A stretch of 64,000 nt of DNA from Epiperipatus broadwayi (GCA_028023455.1 JAQFVV010012422.1:8840337-8904336), one strand, 5' to 3'; shown: positions 57,101 through 60,951, counted from the stretch's first letter. A program made the numbers and translations. The notes: generated by a model from the letters alone, not told the origin.

Positions 57101-60100
57101 AAGTTCTTACGGTTTAAAACAGTTCCTCTTTATCTGTTGCTTGCCATGAACGTGAATTCCCACGCCGTCCTCAAAAGATTGGTATCCATTTAGCCGTTGT
57201 TTTATTTATTCATTCGGAGGTTTTTTAGTTTAATTGGTCCTCAATGTAGGAAACGATAGTTCATTTCTCTTTTCTTTAACAGCTGAAAGAATTGACAGTG
57301 CGTCTGTCAACTCCTTCACCTCCAACTCCGTACTAATACATATAGTCACATCGTAATAATCAATTACCAATCACTCCTAAATAATTTTCAACCTTGTCCT
57401 TTTATATTCATTTGAAGGATTGCATTTACATTACGTCATCGATGCGATGATCCTTTTCGTTGAGGTCCGATTTCCCAATGGATTTATTTCATTTGCTAAA
57501 AGTTTCTATTGTTTTCCTATCTGACCGATGTTTTTACATTTAAATGCCCAAGGCTGGTTTACATTTGACTAATTAAATTTATCATTTCCATTTCTGATTA
57601 ATTAACCTGTTTTCAAAATCAAAGATATATTTAAAGATATAATTTTATCTCCAAATCTTTTTAAAATTTAGTTTTAAAATACTTTTTTTTTAATAGTTTT
57701 ATTTTAATAATTTTTCATTATCTGTGCGATTTAATATATACGAGTTTAAGATGATATTTAATTTCACTTTTTAATTCTTAAAGAAACTTTTTAAATGCAA
57801 ACTTTTTAATTTATTTTCATGTTTAATAAATATAAAAAAAAAACAATGTAACGAACGTCTGTGCTCGTTACAATACAGTGCAGTGATGATGTAACATTAT
57901 GCTCTATATGTGTGCTTGGGCATGGAATTTTTTGTGTATGTGTTATCAAGTCGATATAAAATGCATCGAAAGGCTGGACTAATTGATTATAAATTGATAG
58001 TTTATTAATTTAGATGTGTAACAGATATTAAATAATTATTTTGTCTTAATGATCTGATATATGTGTGTATATATAACAAAACTGATTCCTATAGGCTAAA
58101 AATCTTTGTATAAAAAAAAATATTTACAAAACTTTGTATAAAAAGTACAAAAAAAAAAATTCTTTCACAAAAAATTTATTTAAAAAAACTAAAACCATAC
58201 ATATATTATTATATATTAAAATATAACAAAAACAAAAATATATTATTATATATGTACACACCAAAAAAAACTGTATATATATATATATTCTACTATATGT
58301 ATTTTACTATATACATATATATCTTATATATATTCCACTTTGTGCTAGTCCACCTATAAAATAATTATCTAGGAAACAAAAAAACAAACCCCTAGGAAAC
58401 TAGGTAATTCAAAGATGTGATAGTACCTATATTCATATCCCATGAGAATAAAAAAACTATCCTGTTTTCTTTCTCTCATGGAAGAAAAATTATCTTCCAA
58501 TATAACCACTCTTAAATCGTCAATCGAGTGATCAGGTAAATTGAAATGTTTAGAATCTGGTCTATCTTCATTTTTATGTAAAACATCAAACCTATGGTTG
58601 ATCATTCTAATATGTAGACTGTTTGCTGACTCACCTATGTAACGACTCGAGCATCTATTACATTCTATTAAATATACCAAGTTCATACTTTTACAATAGG
58701 TACTATCACATTCTTGAATTACCTAGTCTCCTAGGGATTTGTTTTTTTGTTTCCTAGATAATTATTTTATAGGTGAACTAGTACGAAGTGAAATGTATAT
58801 AAAAAATATATATATGTATAAAATATATATGTATATGGTAAAATACATATAGTAGAATACACCTGGGTCTCGTTTTATGCGGATTTATTAAATGCGATTC
58901 ATGATTCTTCTTAATATCTTTGTATGCGGTTTTCTTTTATGCGATAAAAATTATTAGATCAGAAGTCGAGCTCCGATAATGCGCTATTACTTTAAATATT
59001 ATAAATTTCACGCACTCACGTCATATTTAAAGTAATAGCGCATTATCGGAGTTCAGTTTCCATCGAATAATTTCAATATTTTCAGTGCTTTATAATAGTA
59101 CTATAATAGATTTTATGTAATAAAGAAGTTCATAATTCACTTAAAATCAGAATTTTCCCATTTTATATACACACATTAAATTTTACAAGACTATAATGAA
59201 AATCTGTTCAAATGTTATAGATGAAAAATACTATTTTTGTTGTTGTTTTTGCATTTTAAATCACGTTCTATTTTTGCTTTTTTAAAAAGAGTACGTAATT
59301 AATTAATAATTTAGTGTCCGCAAATAATAAATTTTACAAGATTATAATGTAAATCTGTTCAAACGTTATAGATGCCTATACAATGTATGTTGTTGTTTTT
59401 GCATTTTAAATCACGTTCAATTTTTGCTTTTTATAAAAGAGTATGTAATCAATTAATCATTTAGTGTCCGCAAGTTTATTTTTAAAAGGTGAGTAACAGC
59501 GGTGGGCACAATTAAATTTGGCAATTAAAATCTGATTTTTAATTGCAATTAACAATTTAAAAATTACGTAATGAGGTGATGTGAAACGATGAAATTTGAT
59601 TTTTAAACGAAATTGAAAATTAAAAAATTAAAGACAAAAATAAGAATTTAATTTTTAATTGTTAGTTTTAATTAAATTTTGCCCAACAGTGGTGAGTCGG
59701 TGTTTTTTTTATTATCGTAAGTCTTAAGTTCTTATTTTTATTTTAAACTTGATGGAGAGAAAAAAAAACACCCAAGAAAATGAATTTCTTTGGAAACAAA
59801 AATTTAAGTTTTAGATCGCTTAGCGAAATGGGAAAAATCAATAGCGATTGGAAAACATTTTAGTTGTATTTCCTCTTGACTTTGTTTAGGAGAAGCTACA
59901 GTACCTTACATCACATCATGACGAATCTGATGTCTCAAATAGCGATAATAATTAAAATACGGTACATGTATGAAAAAAATGTAAATTACACATAAAAATA
60001 TACTGTTTTGAATAAAATTAAATACTGTAGTTAATAAAAAAAGTAAAAAAAATTTGTTTTGTATCAATTTTTTTCAAATTTGAAATTTTTTATTAGTCGT

Positions 60101-60951
60101 ATTTTATTTTTTTTTAATGCGAATTTTAAAGTAATTTTACGTTGTTGTTTTGCTTTTATGCGATTTTTGGAAAATTACAGTACGTATCCCCCATTTTTCA
60201 AGGTAAGTTAAGTGTATTTTTGTGCGATTTCCTTTGTACGTGTTTTCTGAGAAACCTATCTACCGCATAAAACAAGACCCAGGTGTGTATATATATATAT
60301 TCAGCTTTTTTGGTGTGTACATATATAATAGTATATTTTCATTGTTTTTTGTTACATTTTAATATATAATAATAATATATGGTTTTAGTTTTTTGAAATT
60401 AAGTTTTTTGTGAAAGAATTTTTTTTTGTGCTTTTTATACAAAGGTTTTAAAGATTTTTAGCCTATATGAATCAGTTTTGTTATCTGAAACATAACTGTC
60501 TGTAATACTTTACCATTTAAATTCTGTATATAGATTGATTGGCTGATAATGATAATATTAATACTAATGATGGATAATATTGTGCCTCTGCTTTCTAAGA
60601 ATGTTATTACTTCAAGAATAATTAGCACCCTTTTTTTTTCATGGCCAATATTATATACCTATATATGATATTTTATGTATAGTATATTATTAGTCACTTT
60701 TGAAATAGATATCAAGCTATTGTTTTTTTAATTTTAATTGAAGACTTTATATATTTAATAAATTTCTGTGTGCTATATGCTAATTGTTTTTATATTAATC
60801 TTTAAATAGGTTGATTATTTACAAAATAATATATGGCAAAAGTTTTATATAAAATTTTTTGGCTTAATTAAATTTTGATGTTTGGTTTCAGTGGTGTCTG
60901 ACCATAATGATACAGTTGTGATTCATGAAATTGCTGGCATAGGAGCTCAAA
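6047..60951 (+). CDS. NUP210: NUP210/gp210 gene, internal part (12 exons, spliced)
   Basis: NUP210 is a single-pass nuclear envelope glycoprotein. Its very large lumenal part, a chain of Ig-like domains, forms a ring around the nuclear pore in the perinuclear space. Twelve + strand exons (listed separately) join to 1399 nt in one open frame. Intron phases in order are 1,1,1,0,0,0,0,1,1,0,1, and the last exon ends in phase 1. The product matches vertebrate NUP210 in order without a gap: NPAQ-VY, WVLE-GR-YEITIE, GGSGNF-WS, then GGP-PW-L-PSKF. By comparison it covers part of the N-terminal to middle lumenal region. Lumenal-type N-glycosylation sequons are visible (NTS, NQT, NFT, NST, NDT), and no membrane segment falls here. 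The signal peptide, N-terminus, later Ig-like repeats, membrane span and tail lie outside the window. The 78- and 91-bp introns contrast with others of 0.9-12 kb. Confidence 0.93.
6646..6752. repeat. Near-perfect hairpin, 51-bp arms with 5-bp loop
   Basis: The left arm begins TTATTTTTAGTTCCAG and the right arm is its reverse complement with one visible mismatch. The tip is AGCCGCT-aaagt-AGCGGCT. It lies in the intron between exons A and B. It could be a small foldback MITE. Folding as RNA is possible, but no expression evidence is visible. A run of 15 C follows. Confidence 0.9.
6758..6772 (+). repeat. Poly-C run of 15
   Basis: An unbroken run of 15 cytosines lies 5 bases beyond the hairpin, in very AT-rich surroundings. 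Such runs are unstable and prone to sequencing error. Confidence 0.9.
7025..8190. repeat. Cluster of copies of one dispersed repeat family
   Basis: Copies run 7025-7480 (+), 7482-7655 (+), 7656-7856 (-) and 7857-8190 (+). Shared words include CTCTCCATACAGTAGTGCC, CAGACTAGTTTCTGGCTTG and GGCCTTCGTCAGTGAGGAG. A second block (TAATGCAACCCTCCAGCAGC through GGCAGGATTGGTGTTAAACC) occurs at about 7210-7420 and 7965-8180. Another short member lies at 36760-36985. No coding capacity was seen. The family is unnamed here. Confidence 0.85.
7415..7856. mobile_element. Foldback element with about 200-bp inverted arms
   Basis: The left part starts AAACCACTAAACATCACATG and reappears inverted at the right end (GTGATGTTTATTGGTTT). 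Inner words such as CTCTCCATACAG and GCACTGAGTGGCA are also mirrored. The centre is near 7620-7655. This looks like two copies of the local repeat joined head to head. A short relative with inverted ends lies at 36760-36985. Confidence 0.75.
8191..9507 (+). other. Intronic sequence, nothing recognised
   Basis: AT-rich intron with no ORF or repeat I can name. A GGGGGGTCTCCAACC stretch near 8597 resembles a hAT end, but no partner was found. Confidence 0.6.
9508..9636 (+). CDS. NUP210: NUP210 exon B
   Basis: The acceptor is ATTTTAG and the donor is GTATCT at 9637, a weaker consensus than its neighbours. The exon starts with two bases that complete a codon split after exon A and ends in phase 1 (129 nt). 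It encodes IPMPSSQYLLEL, then a segment with NTSIVT and GQTDLVLKDR. Vertebrate NUP210 has SMPSDQYELQL followed by a DTS-VTALQLGQS-LVLGHRS segment. NTS is a possible N-glycosylation sequon. Confidence 0.92.
9637..12075 (+). other. Intron B-C, mostly featureless
   Basis: AT-rich intronic sequence. The only clear structure is the exact tandem duplication at 11143-11300. Confidence 0.6.
11143..11300 (+). repeat. Exact tandem duplication, 79-bp unit, two copies
   Basis: The unit starts TTTTGTTACTTCACC and ends TTATTTGTTA. The copies at 11143-11221 and 11222-11300 look identical. Such identity in diverged intron sequence implies a recent event or an assembly duplication. Confidence 0.9.
12076..12144 (+). 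CDS. NUP210: NUP210 exon C (69 nt)
   Basis: This short exon was found because the protein alignment lacked a link between exons B and D. The acceptor is ACATTTAG and the donor is GTAATT at 12145. Both boundaries are phase 1. It encodes IKLKENYRQPTVSIFVVTPA plus YL. The vertebrate counterpart is the stretch ending STIYVVEPGYL. The phase fits both neighbours exactly, which supports the call despite its size. Confidence 0.85.
12145..14873 (+). other. Intron C-D, first part, no gene recognised
   Basis: AT-rich sequence. A 67-codon ORF at 13519-13722 has no family I recognise. A 33-bp tandem pair (AGTGGAAATGAATTTAAGTG) sits at 14224-14289. Confidence 0.55.
14874..17497 (+). repeat. 5' LTR (interrupted by a hAT MITE)
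   Basis: It pairs with 19098-21276 over almost all its length, with many small indels and substitutions. It contains the 472-bp insertion at 15261-15732 that the other LTR lacks. Internal landmarks shared by both copies include GGAACAGCTGAGCAGGAGAG and ACCACCTGCCAGCACGAGAA. Divergence by eye suggests an old insertion. Confidence 0.85.
15261..15732. mobile_element. hAT-like MITE inside the 5' LTR
   Basis: The ends are CAGTGGTCTTCAAC and GTTGAAGACTACTG. Flanking 8-mers are CTTTAGGC and GTCTAGGC, and the intact site in the other LTR reads CCTCTAGGC followed by AATTC. 8-bp duplications and CAG-GGT-type ends are hAT hallmarks. Inner ends carry GCGGACCGGTAAAA in mirrored form. No transposase ORF is present, so it is non-autonomous. 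Confidence 0.9.
17499..17518 (+). promoter_or_regulatory. Candidate primer-binding site of the LTR element
   Basis: TGGCTTCCCAACGAATGGGG directly abuts the 5' LTR. It starts with the TGG expected to pair with a tRNA CCA end and resembles the lysine-tRNA type of site (TGG..CCCAACG..GGGGC). Which tRNA would prime is inference. Confidence 0.5.
17857..18830 (+). pseudogene. gag-like remains of the LTR element, frame-broken
   Basis: Three frames carry gag-like text in order. First is a charged segment from 17857 to 18106, rich in K, R and E. Next, about 18125-18240, is a segment with LKSLERYFTINVMTEENKLA, like the start of a retrotransposon gag domain. Then about 18262-18475 carries FHPPKTYQEYREAVRDTFW and an ILDACNMTE stretch. 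Last, 18487-18705 has FEQLLLGNGKASIEEVAELL and ends in a charged tail. No zinc knuckle was seen and the interior ends soon after. The family cannot be named beyond Gag of a Ty3/gypsy-like element. Confidence 0.6.
19098..21276 (+). repeat. 3' LTR
   Basis: Partner of 14874-17497. It starts TGTAACAG directly after a G-rich purine tract. It keeps the uninterrupted version of the site where the other LTR holds a hAT MITE (around 19473-19481). It has an extra stretch of about 60 bases near 20620-20680 that is absent from the 5' copy. Confidence 0.85.
21404..21590. repeat. Tandem duplication, about 91-bp period
   Basis: ATTCGGGATGAAAGATA begins a unit at 21404 that repeats at 21495 with a few changes. 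The minus-strand ORF at 21322-21570 is a by-product of the repeat and shows no known domain. Confidence 0.75.
21611..21979. mobile_element. MITE with long terminal inverted repeats
   Basis: The left end GGTAATAATTGAAAGTTTGC is mirrored at the right end, and the match continues through GTCTCTCAGACAGCCAATCA and the next T run, about 70 bp in all. The inner part (about 230 bp) has no ORF but holds TATATATATAAG and TGAATATATAAAC words. A 17-base direct repeat, ATATTCATAATTGGTAA, lies at about 21598 and 22018. It may reflect the insertion or an older repeat. Confidence 0.8.
21980..23340 (+). other. Intron C-D, last part, no gene recognised
   Basis: AT-rich sequence. The stretch 22560-22960 has somewhat more complex composition and may be an antisense LINE relic, but no motif was firm enough to call. 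Confidence 0.5.
23341..23444 (+). CDS. NUP210: NUP210 exon D
   Basis: The acceptor is TATCTTTAG and the donor is GTAAGT at 23445. It enters in phase 1 and leaves in phase 0. It encodes PGKEWVLEVGREYEITIEIY and then a segment ending IYLSD. This is among the best conserved blocks of the gene: vertebrate NUP210 has PGDRWVLETGRLYEITIEV, later VYVSD. It follows an 11.2-kb intron that holds the LTR retrotransposon. Confidence 0.95.
24560..25110 (-). pseudogene. Non-LTR retrotransposon reverse-transcriptase fragment
   Basis: On the minus strand the segments read in order: LVIQLDLNKDIHLDEV (about 25020-24970), NTSIVPVYKNKNPKRLQ (about 24880-24825), LVEWFIRD, then a HTTFIDLAKAFDKFEI motif (about 24660-24610). 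VP-YK-KN and F-DL-KAFD are typical of LINE reverse transcriptases with a 'VPLYKGKGD ... FVDLEKAFD' pattern, a different family from the RTE copies nearby. It is frame-broken and short, with no ADD box found. Confidence 0.6.
25120..26505 (+). other. Intron D-E, no gene recognised
   Basis: AT-rich sequence with several short ORFs and no motif. It may hold more LINE relic on the minus strand upstream of the RT fragment, but nothing was diagnostic. Confidence 0.5.
26514..26821. mobile_element. hAT-like MITE with exact 8-bp target duplication
   Basis: The left end CAGCGGTCCCAACC and right end GGTCGGGGACCCCTG are inverted repeats. The 8-mer TGTTAATG flanks both sides exactly (26506-26513 and 26822-26829). 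The GC-rich inner end (GGCGCCATGGTGCCCGCGGG) is typical of hAT MITEs of the 'GGTCCCCAACC' type. No ORF, so non-autonomous. Confidence 0.95.
26993..27133 (+). CDS. NUP210: NUP210 exon E
   Basis: The exon is 141 nt (47 codons) with phase 0 at both ends. The acceptor is TGATTTTAG and the donor is GTAAAA at 27134. It encodes NLRLRANFPTEFF, a NQT sequon, and KKGATKIDAVLMGVLKQ. The vertebrate match is NIRIETVLPAEFF and RGQTAIDAALTSVVDQ. It is separated from exon F by only 91 bp. Confidence 0.93.
27225..27365 (+). CDS. NUP210: NUP210 exon F
   Basis: The exon is 141 nt with phase 0 at both ends, between acceptor TTTTATAG and donor GTAGTT at 27366. It starts DGTFYSISPQV and ends with PSRLVFPWHPDVKNNYQHIL. 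Vertebrate NUP210 has DGGVH at the start and PSILTFPWQPKTGAYQY at the end of this segment. Confidence 0.93.
27867..27955 (+). repeat. Tandem duplication, 54-bp period
   Basis: GAAATTGCTAGGCTGAGTTC begins at 27867 and recurs at 27921 with one change. It creates the repeated text of a spurious minus-strand ORF. Confidence 0.75.
28141..28380. repeat. Dispersed repeat related to the 7-8 kb family
   Basis: CCAGACCAACTGGTTTCGAG then CTTATGGCTCACGTCAGCGG lines up with CCAGACTAGTTTCTGGCTTG then TGGCCTTCGTCAGTGAGGAG of the 7-8 kb repeats, after a similar CTCATC lead. Both seem to be diverged members of one superfamily. No coding content. Confidence 0.55.
28381..29720 (+). other. Intron F-G, featureless part
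   Basis: AT-rich sequence. No ORF or repeat that can be named. Confidence 0.5.
29722..29850 (+). mobile_element. tRNA-derived SINE-like fragment
   Basis: AACACAGTGGTAGAGTGACA resembles a pol III A box (AGTGGTAGAGTG), and TCAGATCGAAATTT about 45 bp on resembles a B box (GGTTCGAATC type). The spacing fits a decayed tRNA-derived SINE head. No tail or second copy was aligned. Tentative. Confidence 0.4.
30200..32115 (+). pseudogene. Decayed RTE-type LINE copy, + strand
   Basis: Fragments in order: KFLKKGKAPGNDEIIIDILK followed by EVGEKLENFGKT (about 30775-30865, the conserved block before the RT palm), an ITT-L segment near 31020, then LPLLFGF-N-EKVLDFL with stops (near 31140-31190). The 3' part from about 31960 has a GATGATG start and ends AATGATGATAATATAA near 32110-32125, like the RTE tail. 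Family and order match the copy at 1690-4340. It is heavily broken. Confidence 0.7.
31640..31795 (+). repeat. Diverged tandem duplication, about 72-80 bp unit
   Basis: TGCCTTTGTAAAAAATAAC then TTAGAAAGAAG and TTTTTCATAGATGTG recur in the same order from about 31712. It lies inside the decayed LINE copy. Confidence 0.6.
32340..32930. mobile_element. Palindromic (head-to-head) repeat, about 590 bp
   Basis: The ends are AAATAGAGGAATTTGAAC and GTTCAAATCCCTCTATTTA. Mirrored inner words include TATTAAGATAGCA(A/T)TTCC with AAACTTTAATGGACAGGC. A related palindrome lies at 54010-54860 and a single arm at 55160-55380. Read outward, each arm ends in GTTCAAATCCC, which looks like a pol III B box, so the arms may be tRNA-derived SINE copies joined in inversion. 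That last point is inference. Confidence 0.75.
32931..34181 (+). other. Intron F-G, last part, featureless
   Basis: AT-rich sequence running to the exon G acceptor. Nothing recognised. Confidence 0.5.
34182..34337 (+). CDS. NUP210: NUP210 exon G
   Basis: The exon is 156 nt (52 codons) with phase 0 at both ends. The acceptor is ATTGTAG and the donor is GTAAGA at 34338. It encodes ASGGSGNFTWSTSRSGVAIV, then a segment with VVGEGQSIITAADIKN and GHTGKAK. GGSGNF-WS is a hallmark of the family. NFT in this motif is also a possible N-glycosylation site. Exon H follows after only 78 bp. Confidence 0.95.
34416..34524 (+). CDS. NUP210: NUP210 exon H
   Basis: The exon is 109 nt, entering in phase 0 and leaving in phase 1. 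The acceptor is TTATTTAG and the donor is GTAAGT at 34525. It encodes IYVISPTGVSLIPSSVEAEV, then GHTLNIPLAMTAIITN. The vertebrate counterpart has VYVIEP, QVEARVGQALELPLRI. The NST sequon is completed across the splice to exon I. Confidence 0.93.
34525..35385 (+). other. Intron H-I, featureless
   Basis: AT-rich sequence without a recognisable element. Confidence 0.5.
35386..35475 (+). CDS. NUP210: NUP210 exon I
   Basis: The exon is 90 nt with phase 1 at both ends. The acceptor is TATATATAG and the donor is GTAAGT at 35476. It encodes TYEKVIFDDCRKVPLRIVIA and then EPNVFEEVI. It carries a cysteine at the place of vertebrate LSDCSHFDL. An open frame continues upstream of the acceptor by chance and should not be taken as coding. 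Confidence 0.9.
35880..36560. repeat. Unassigned block of more mixed composition
   Basis: From about 35880 the sequence turns less AT-rich (for example ATGCCACTCTCCGAAGGAAG and TGTAATGGTCCGCATTCCC). It reads like part of a mobile element such as an LTR, but no second copy, end or ORF was found in the window. Confidence 0.35.
36760..36985. mobile_element. Short TIR member of the 7-8 kb repeat family
   Basis: CACATGATCACCATTTCTTA at the left is mirrored by TAAGAAATGGGATCATGTGG at the right, and CTGTTATTAAAAC by GTTTAATAACAG. The centre keeps CTCTCCATACAGTATTGCC and ATCAATGGATGCCAGAAGG, shared with 7025-7560. It looks like an internally deleted version of the foldback element at 7415-7856. Confidence 0.8.
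36990..41025 (+). other. Intron I-J, mostly featureless
   Basis: AT-rich sequence with scattered chance ORFs. The possible SINE at about 39735-39850 is listed separately. Confidence 0.5.
39735..39850 (+). mobile_element. Possible tRNA-derived SINE fragment
   Basis: TTGCACAGCAATAGAATGAC could be a decayed A box and GAGGTTTTTAAATCGAGAC a decayed B box, with tRNA-like spacing. Similar in layout to 29722-29850. Weak. Confidence 0.3.
41028..41119. repeat. Hairpin just upstream of NUP210 exon J
   Basis: TTTGACCAGGTCACACTGGT through ACTGGGTAA is mirrored by TTACCCAGCTGATGACCAGT through GACCTGGTCAAA, with about three mismatches per arm of roughly 37-40 bp. It ends 134 bp before exon J. It may be a small foldback MITE. 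Confidence 0.85.
41253..41407 (+). CDS. NUP210: NUP210 exon J
   Basis: The exon is 155 nt, entering in phase 1 and leaving in phase 0. The acceptor is GAATGTAG and the donor is GTAAGG at 41408. It encodes VAPVPGKSCSAIKLLAKLAG, then NSLVTIYYEQGDIKLKTSL and a tail ending FSPLK. The vertebrate match has G-EHCSGI-VKA, then LVSYRHGHVHL and YLPLK. Its cysteine may pair with that of exon I (inferred from conservation of both). A palindrome lies 134 bp upstream. Confidence 0.94.
41628..42896. mobile_element. 1.27-kb element with about 35-bp TIRs, superfamily unknown
   Basis: The left end TAACGTAGTCGGGCTTGGCC, continuing CACTTGATGGCGTT, is mirrored at the right end (AACGCCATCAAGTGGCCAAG through ACTACGTTA). 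Flanks are TAATTG and TAATTA, so a 5-6 bp target duplication within a palindromic target (TTGGTAATTACCAA) is likely. The inside has overlapping ORFs at 41891-42217 (-) and 42052-42351 (+), neither with a motif I recognise, and long A/T runs. Probably non-autonomous. Confidence 0.85.
43014..43163 (+). repeat. Diverged tandem pair, about 75-bp unit
   Basis: The unit around GAACCTACGGCTAATACA recurs as GAACCTATGGCTAATACA, each followed by a ...ACGAT...TGATGT... stretch. It lies in a more GC-rich block (about 42960-43290), probably part of a mobile element next to the TIR element. Confidence 0.65.
43300..45330 (+). other. Intron J-K, featureless part
   Basis: AT-rich sequence with chance ORFs. 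No motif. Confidence 0.5.
45333..45608. repeat. Palindrome with about 130-bp arms
   Basis: AATACAATTTATCCAAACCA is mirrored by TGGTTTGGATAAATTGTATT. Mirrored inner words include TAGCAAAA-CCTTTATTTGTA and GAGCCAAGTTACTT-AATCTC, with A/T runs at the tip (near 45462-45486). The left arm carries a short extra stretch (TGTCCTGCAG). A foldback element or two inverted copies of a repeat. Confidence 0.85.
45610..46920 (+). other. Intron J-K, featureless part
   Basis: AT-rich sequence. Nothing recognised. Confidence 0.5.
46922..49690 (-). mobile_element. Old LTR retroelement remnant, minus strand
   Basis: Two diverged direct repeats lie at about 46922-47640 and 48956-49690. Both start (A)TTGTAAT/ATCGTAAT plus TTTTTC, then TTAGGC, CACTAGAA, TAATCAAGCTAT, CCTGATTAAC and GGCGGAATCAGTTTTT-type words, and both carry CTTACCGGTAA near the far end. 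Before the right copy, on the minus strand, TGGTGCCCAACATGGG reads as a primer-binding site. The interior (about 1.3 kb) has no pol motif. Boundaries at the far ends are approximate. Confidence 0.65.
48940..48955 (-). promoter_or_regulatory. Candidate primer-binding site of the minus-strand LTR element
   Basis: On the minus strand TGGTGCCCAACATGGG follows the LTR end (...CATTACGAT). It resembles a lysine-tRNA-type site (TGGCGCCCAACG). This fixes the element's orientation. Confidence 0.55.
49691..53403 (+). other. Intron J-K, last part, no gene recognised
   Basis: AT-rich sequence to the exon K acceptor. A more mixed stretch at 49650-49870 may belong to the LTR remnant or its flank. Remaining ORFs show no motif. 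Confidence 0.5.
53404..53515 (+). CDS. NUP210: NUP210 exon K
   Basis: The exon is 112 nt, entering in phase 0 and leaving in phase 1. The acceptor is TAATTTTAG and the donor is GTAATA at 53516. It encodes AVNPDGIAVVTVGSSTQIMF and TGGPSPWMLDPSKFYKL. Vertebrate NUP210 has [20 protein letters not shown], then GGPRPWILEPSKF, close to residue-for-residue. Confidence 0.96.
54010..54860. mobile_element. Palindromic repeat, second copy, about 850 bp
   Basis: Mirrored words run from the ends (GAACTCAAGCTC vs GAGCTTGAAAGTCTGAATTC) through TATTAAGATAGCAAATCTTC vs GAAGATTTGCTATCTTAA to GCTCAAAGCCCTT vs AAGGGCTTTGAGC. The centre holds a second, smaller inverted pair (GACTTTAAGTCATTCTGACC vs GGTCAGAGTGACTTAAAAGT). 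Same family as 32340-32930. It lies in the K-L intron. Confidence 0.75.
54870..55105 (+). pseudogene. LINE reverse-transcriptase fragment with an ADD box
   Basis: In one + frame from about 54870 the text YADDFLILANF appears, the RT catalytic Y/F-A-D-D box. It is followed by KSFGLVIIAQKTRCF and then FKYVGSFLDKKMNLTVEL. This is the usual order after the RT palm (G-L-IN--KT, then F-YLGS). The fragment is under 250 bp and sits between two arms of the palindromic repeat family. Confidence 0.7.
55160..55385. repeat. Single arm of the palindromic repeat family
   Basis: GGGGATTTGAACCCAGACTT then TCAAGCTCCC, CCGATACACATGTCCACATG, CTCCAATATATG and TATTAATAAGATAGTAAATC follow the same order as the arms at 54010 and 32340. 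On the minus strand the end reads GGGTTCAAATCCC, a good pol III B-box match. Confidence 0.75.
55675..57872 (+). mobile_element. Solo LTR, 2.2 kb, with 4-bp target duplication
   Basis: It begins TGTAACGATCCGGAG and ends GTGCTCGTTACA, giving the TG...CA ends of an LTR with short inverted tips (TGTAACGA/TCGTTACA-like). ATAC flanks both sides exactly (55671-55674 and 57873-57876). Its base composition is less extreme than its flanks (more C and G), and no interior or second LTR is present. Length is similar to the LTRs at 14874-21276, but the sequence is different. Strand is nominal. Confidence 0.75.
58369..58728 (-). pseudogene. GIY-YIG endonuclease fragment of a Penelope-like element
   Basis: The minus-strand ORF of 105 codons from the Met at 58686 contains NLVYLIECNRCSSRYIGES, then IRMINHRFDVLHKN and HFNLPDHSIDDLRVVILE. 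This is the GIY-YIG nuclease pattern of Penelope-like retroelements: Y-L-I-C about 10 residues before Y-I-G-E, then N-H and H-N-x-x-x-H. In the full element it would nick target DNA, downstream of the RT domain. The frame continues upstream of the Met through CDSTYCKS, with a cysteine pair. The C-terminal residues run into the inverted arm, so the end is abnormal. Confidence 0.88.
58971..59051. repeat. Perfect hairpin with 29-bp arms
   Basis: CTCCGATAATGCGCTATTAC plus the next nine bases (58971-58999) is exactly mirrored at 59023-59051. The loop is 23 bases. It lies inside the TIR element at 58860-60287. Confidence 0.95.
59178..59477 (+). repeat. Tandem duplication, about 151-bp unit
   Basis: AAATTTTACAAGACTATAAT at 59178 recurs at 59329 as AAATTTTACAAGATTATAAT. 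Both copies continue through TCACGTTC and end TTAGTGTCCGCAA. Internal to the TIR element. Confidence 0.85.
59497..59691. mobile_element. Small hAT-like element, 195 bp
   Basis: Ends CAGCGGTGGGCACAATTAA and (reverse complement) CACTGTTGGGCAAAATTTAA are imperfect inverted repeats of the hAT 'CAGTGTTGGGCAA' type. Flanking 8-mers GTGAGTAA and GTGAGTCG share six of eight bases. It is nested inside the TIR element. Confidence 0.75.
60892..60951 (+). CDS. NUP210: NUP210 exon L (last exon in the window)
   Basis: The exon is 60 nt with phase 1 at both ends. The acceptor is TGGTTTCAG and the donor is GTAAGT at 60952. It encodes VVSDHNDTVVIHEIAGIGAQ, with a NDT sequon. Similarity to vertebrate NUP210 is weak here, as this part of the family is variable. 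The call rests on phase, splice sites and position after exon K. The next exon is not in 60952-64000. Confidence 0.78.

Larger units (their letters stand above)
58860..60287. mobile_element. TIR element, about 1.43 kb, inserted in the Penelope arm
   Basis: The ends CACCTGGGTCTCGTTTTATG and CATAAAACAAGACCCAGGTG are inverted repeats (about 24 bp). TA lies on each side, and the flanking arm sequence can be joined through a TA. The TA target suggests the Tc1/mariner-pogo group. The 'tcGTTTTATGCGG' end resembles pogo/Tigger ends, but that is inference. No transposase motif was found. It contains a hairpin (58971-59051), a tandem pair (59178-59477) and a small hAT element (59497-59691). Confidence 0.8.
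58073..60486. mobile_element. Penelope-like remnant with inverted arms, interrupted by a TIR element
   Basis: The left arm (about 58073-58431) is mirrored by the right arm (about 58697-58859 plus 60288-60486). Mirrored words include AACAAAACTGATTC/GAATCAGTTTTGTT, the AGGCTAAAAATCTTTGTAT and TGGTGTGTACATATATAATA stretches, and GTTTCCTAGATAATTATTTT. Between the arms lies a GIY-YIG fragment on the minus strand. Inverted terminal copies are known for Penelope-like elements. The reverse-transcriptase part is missing. Confidence 0.75.
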
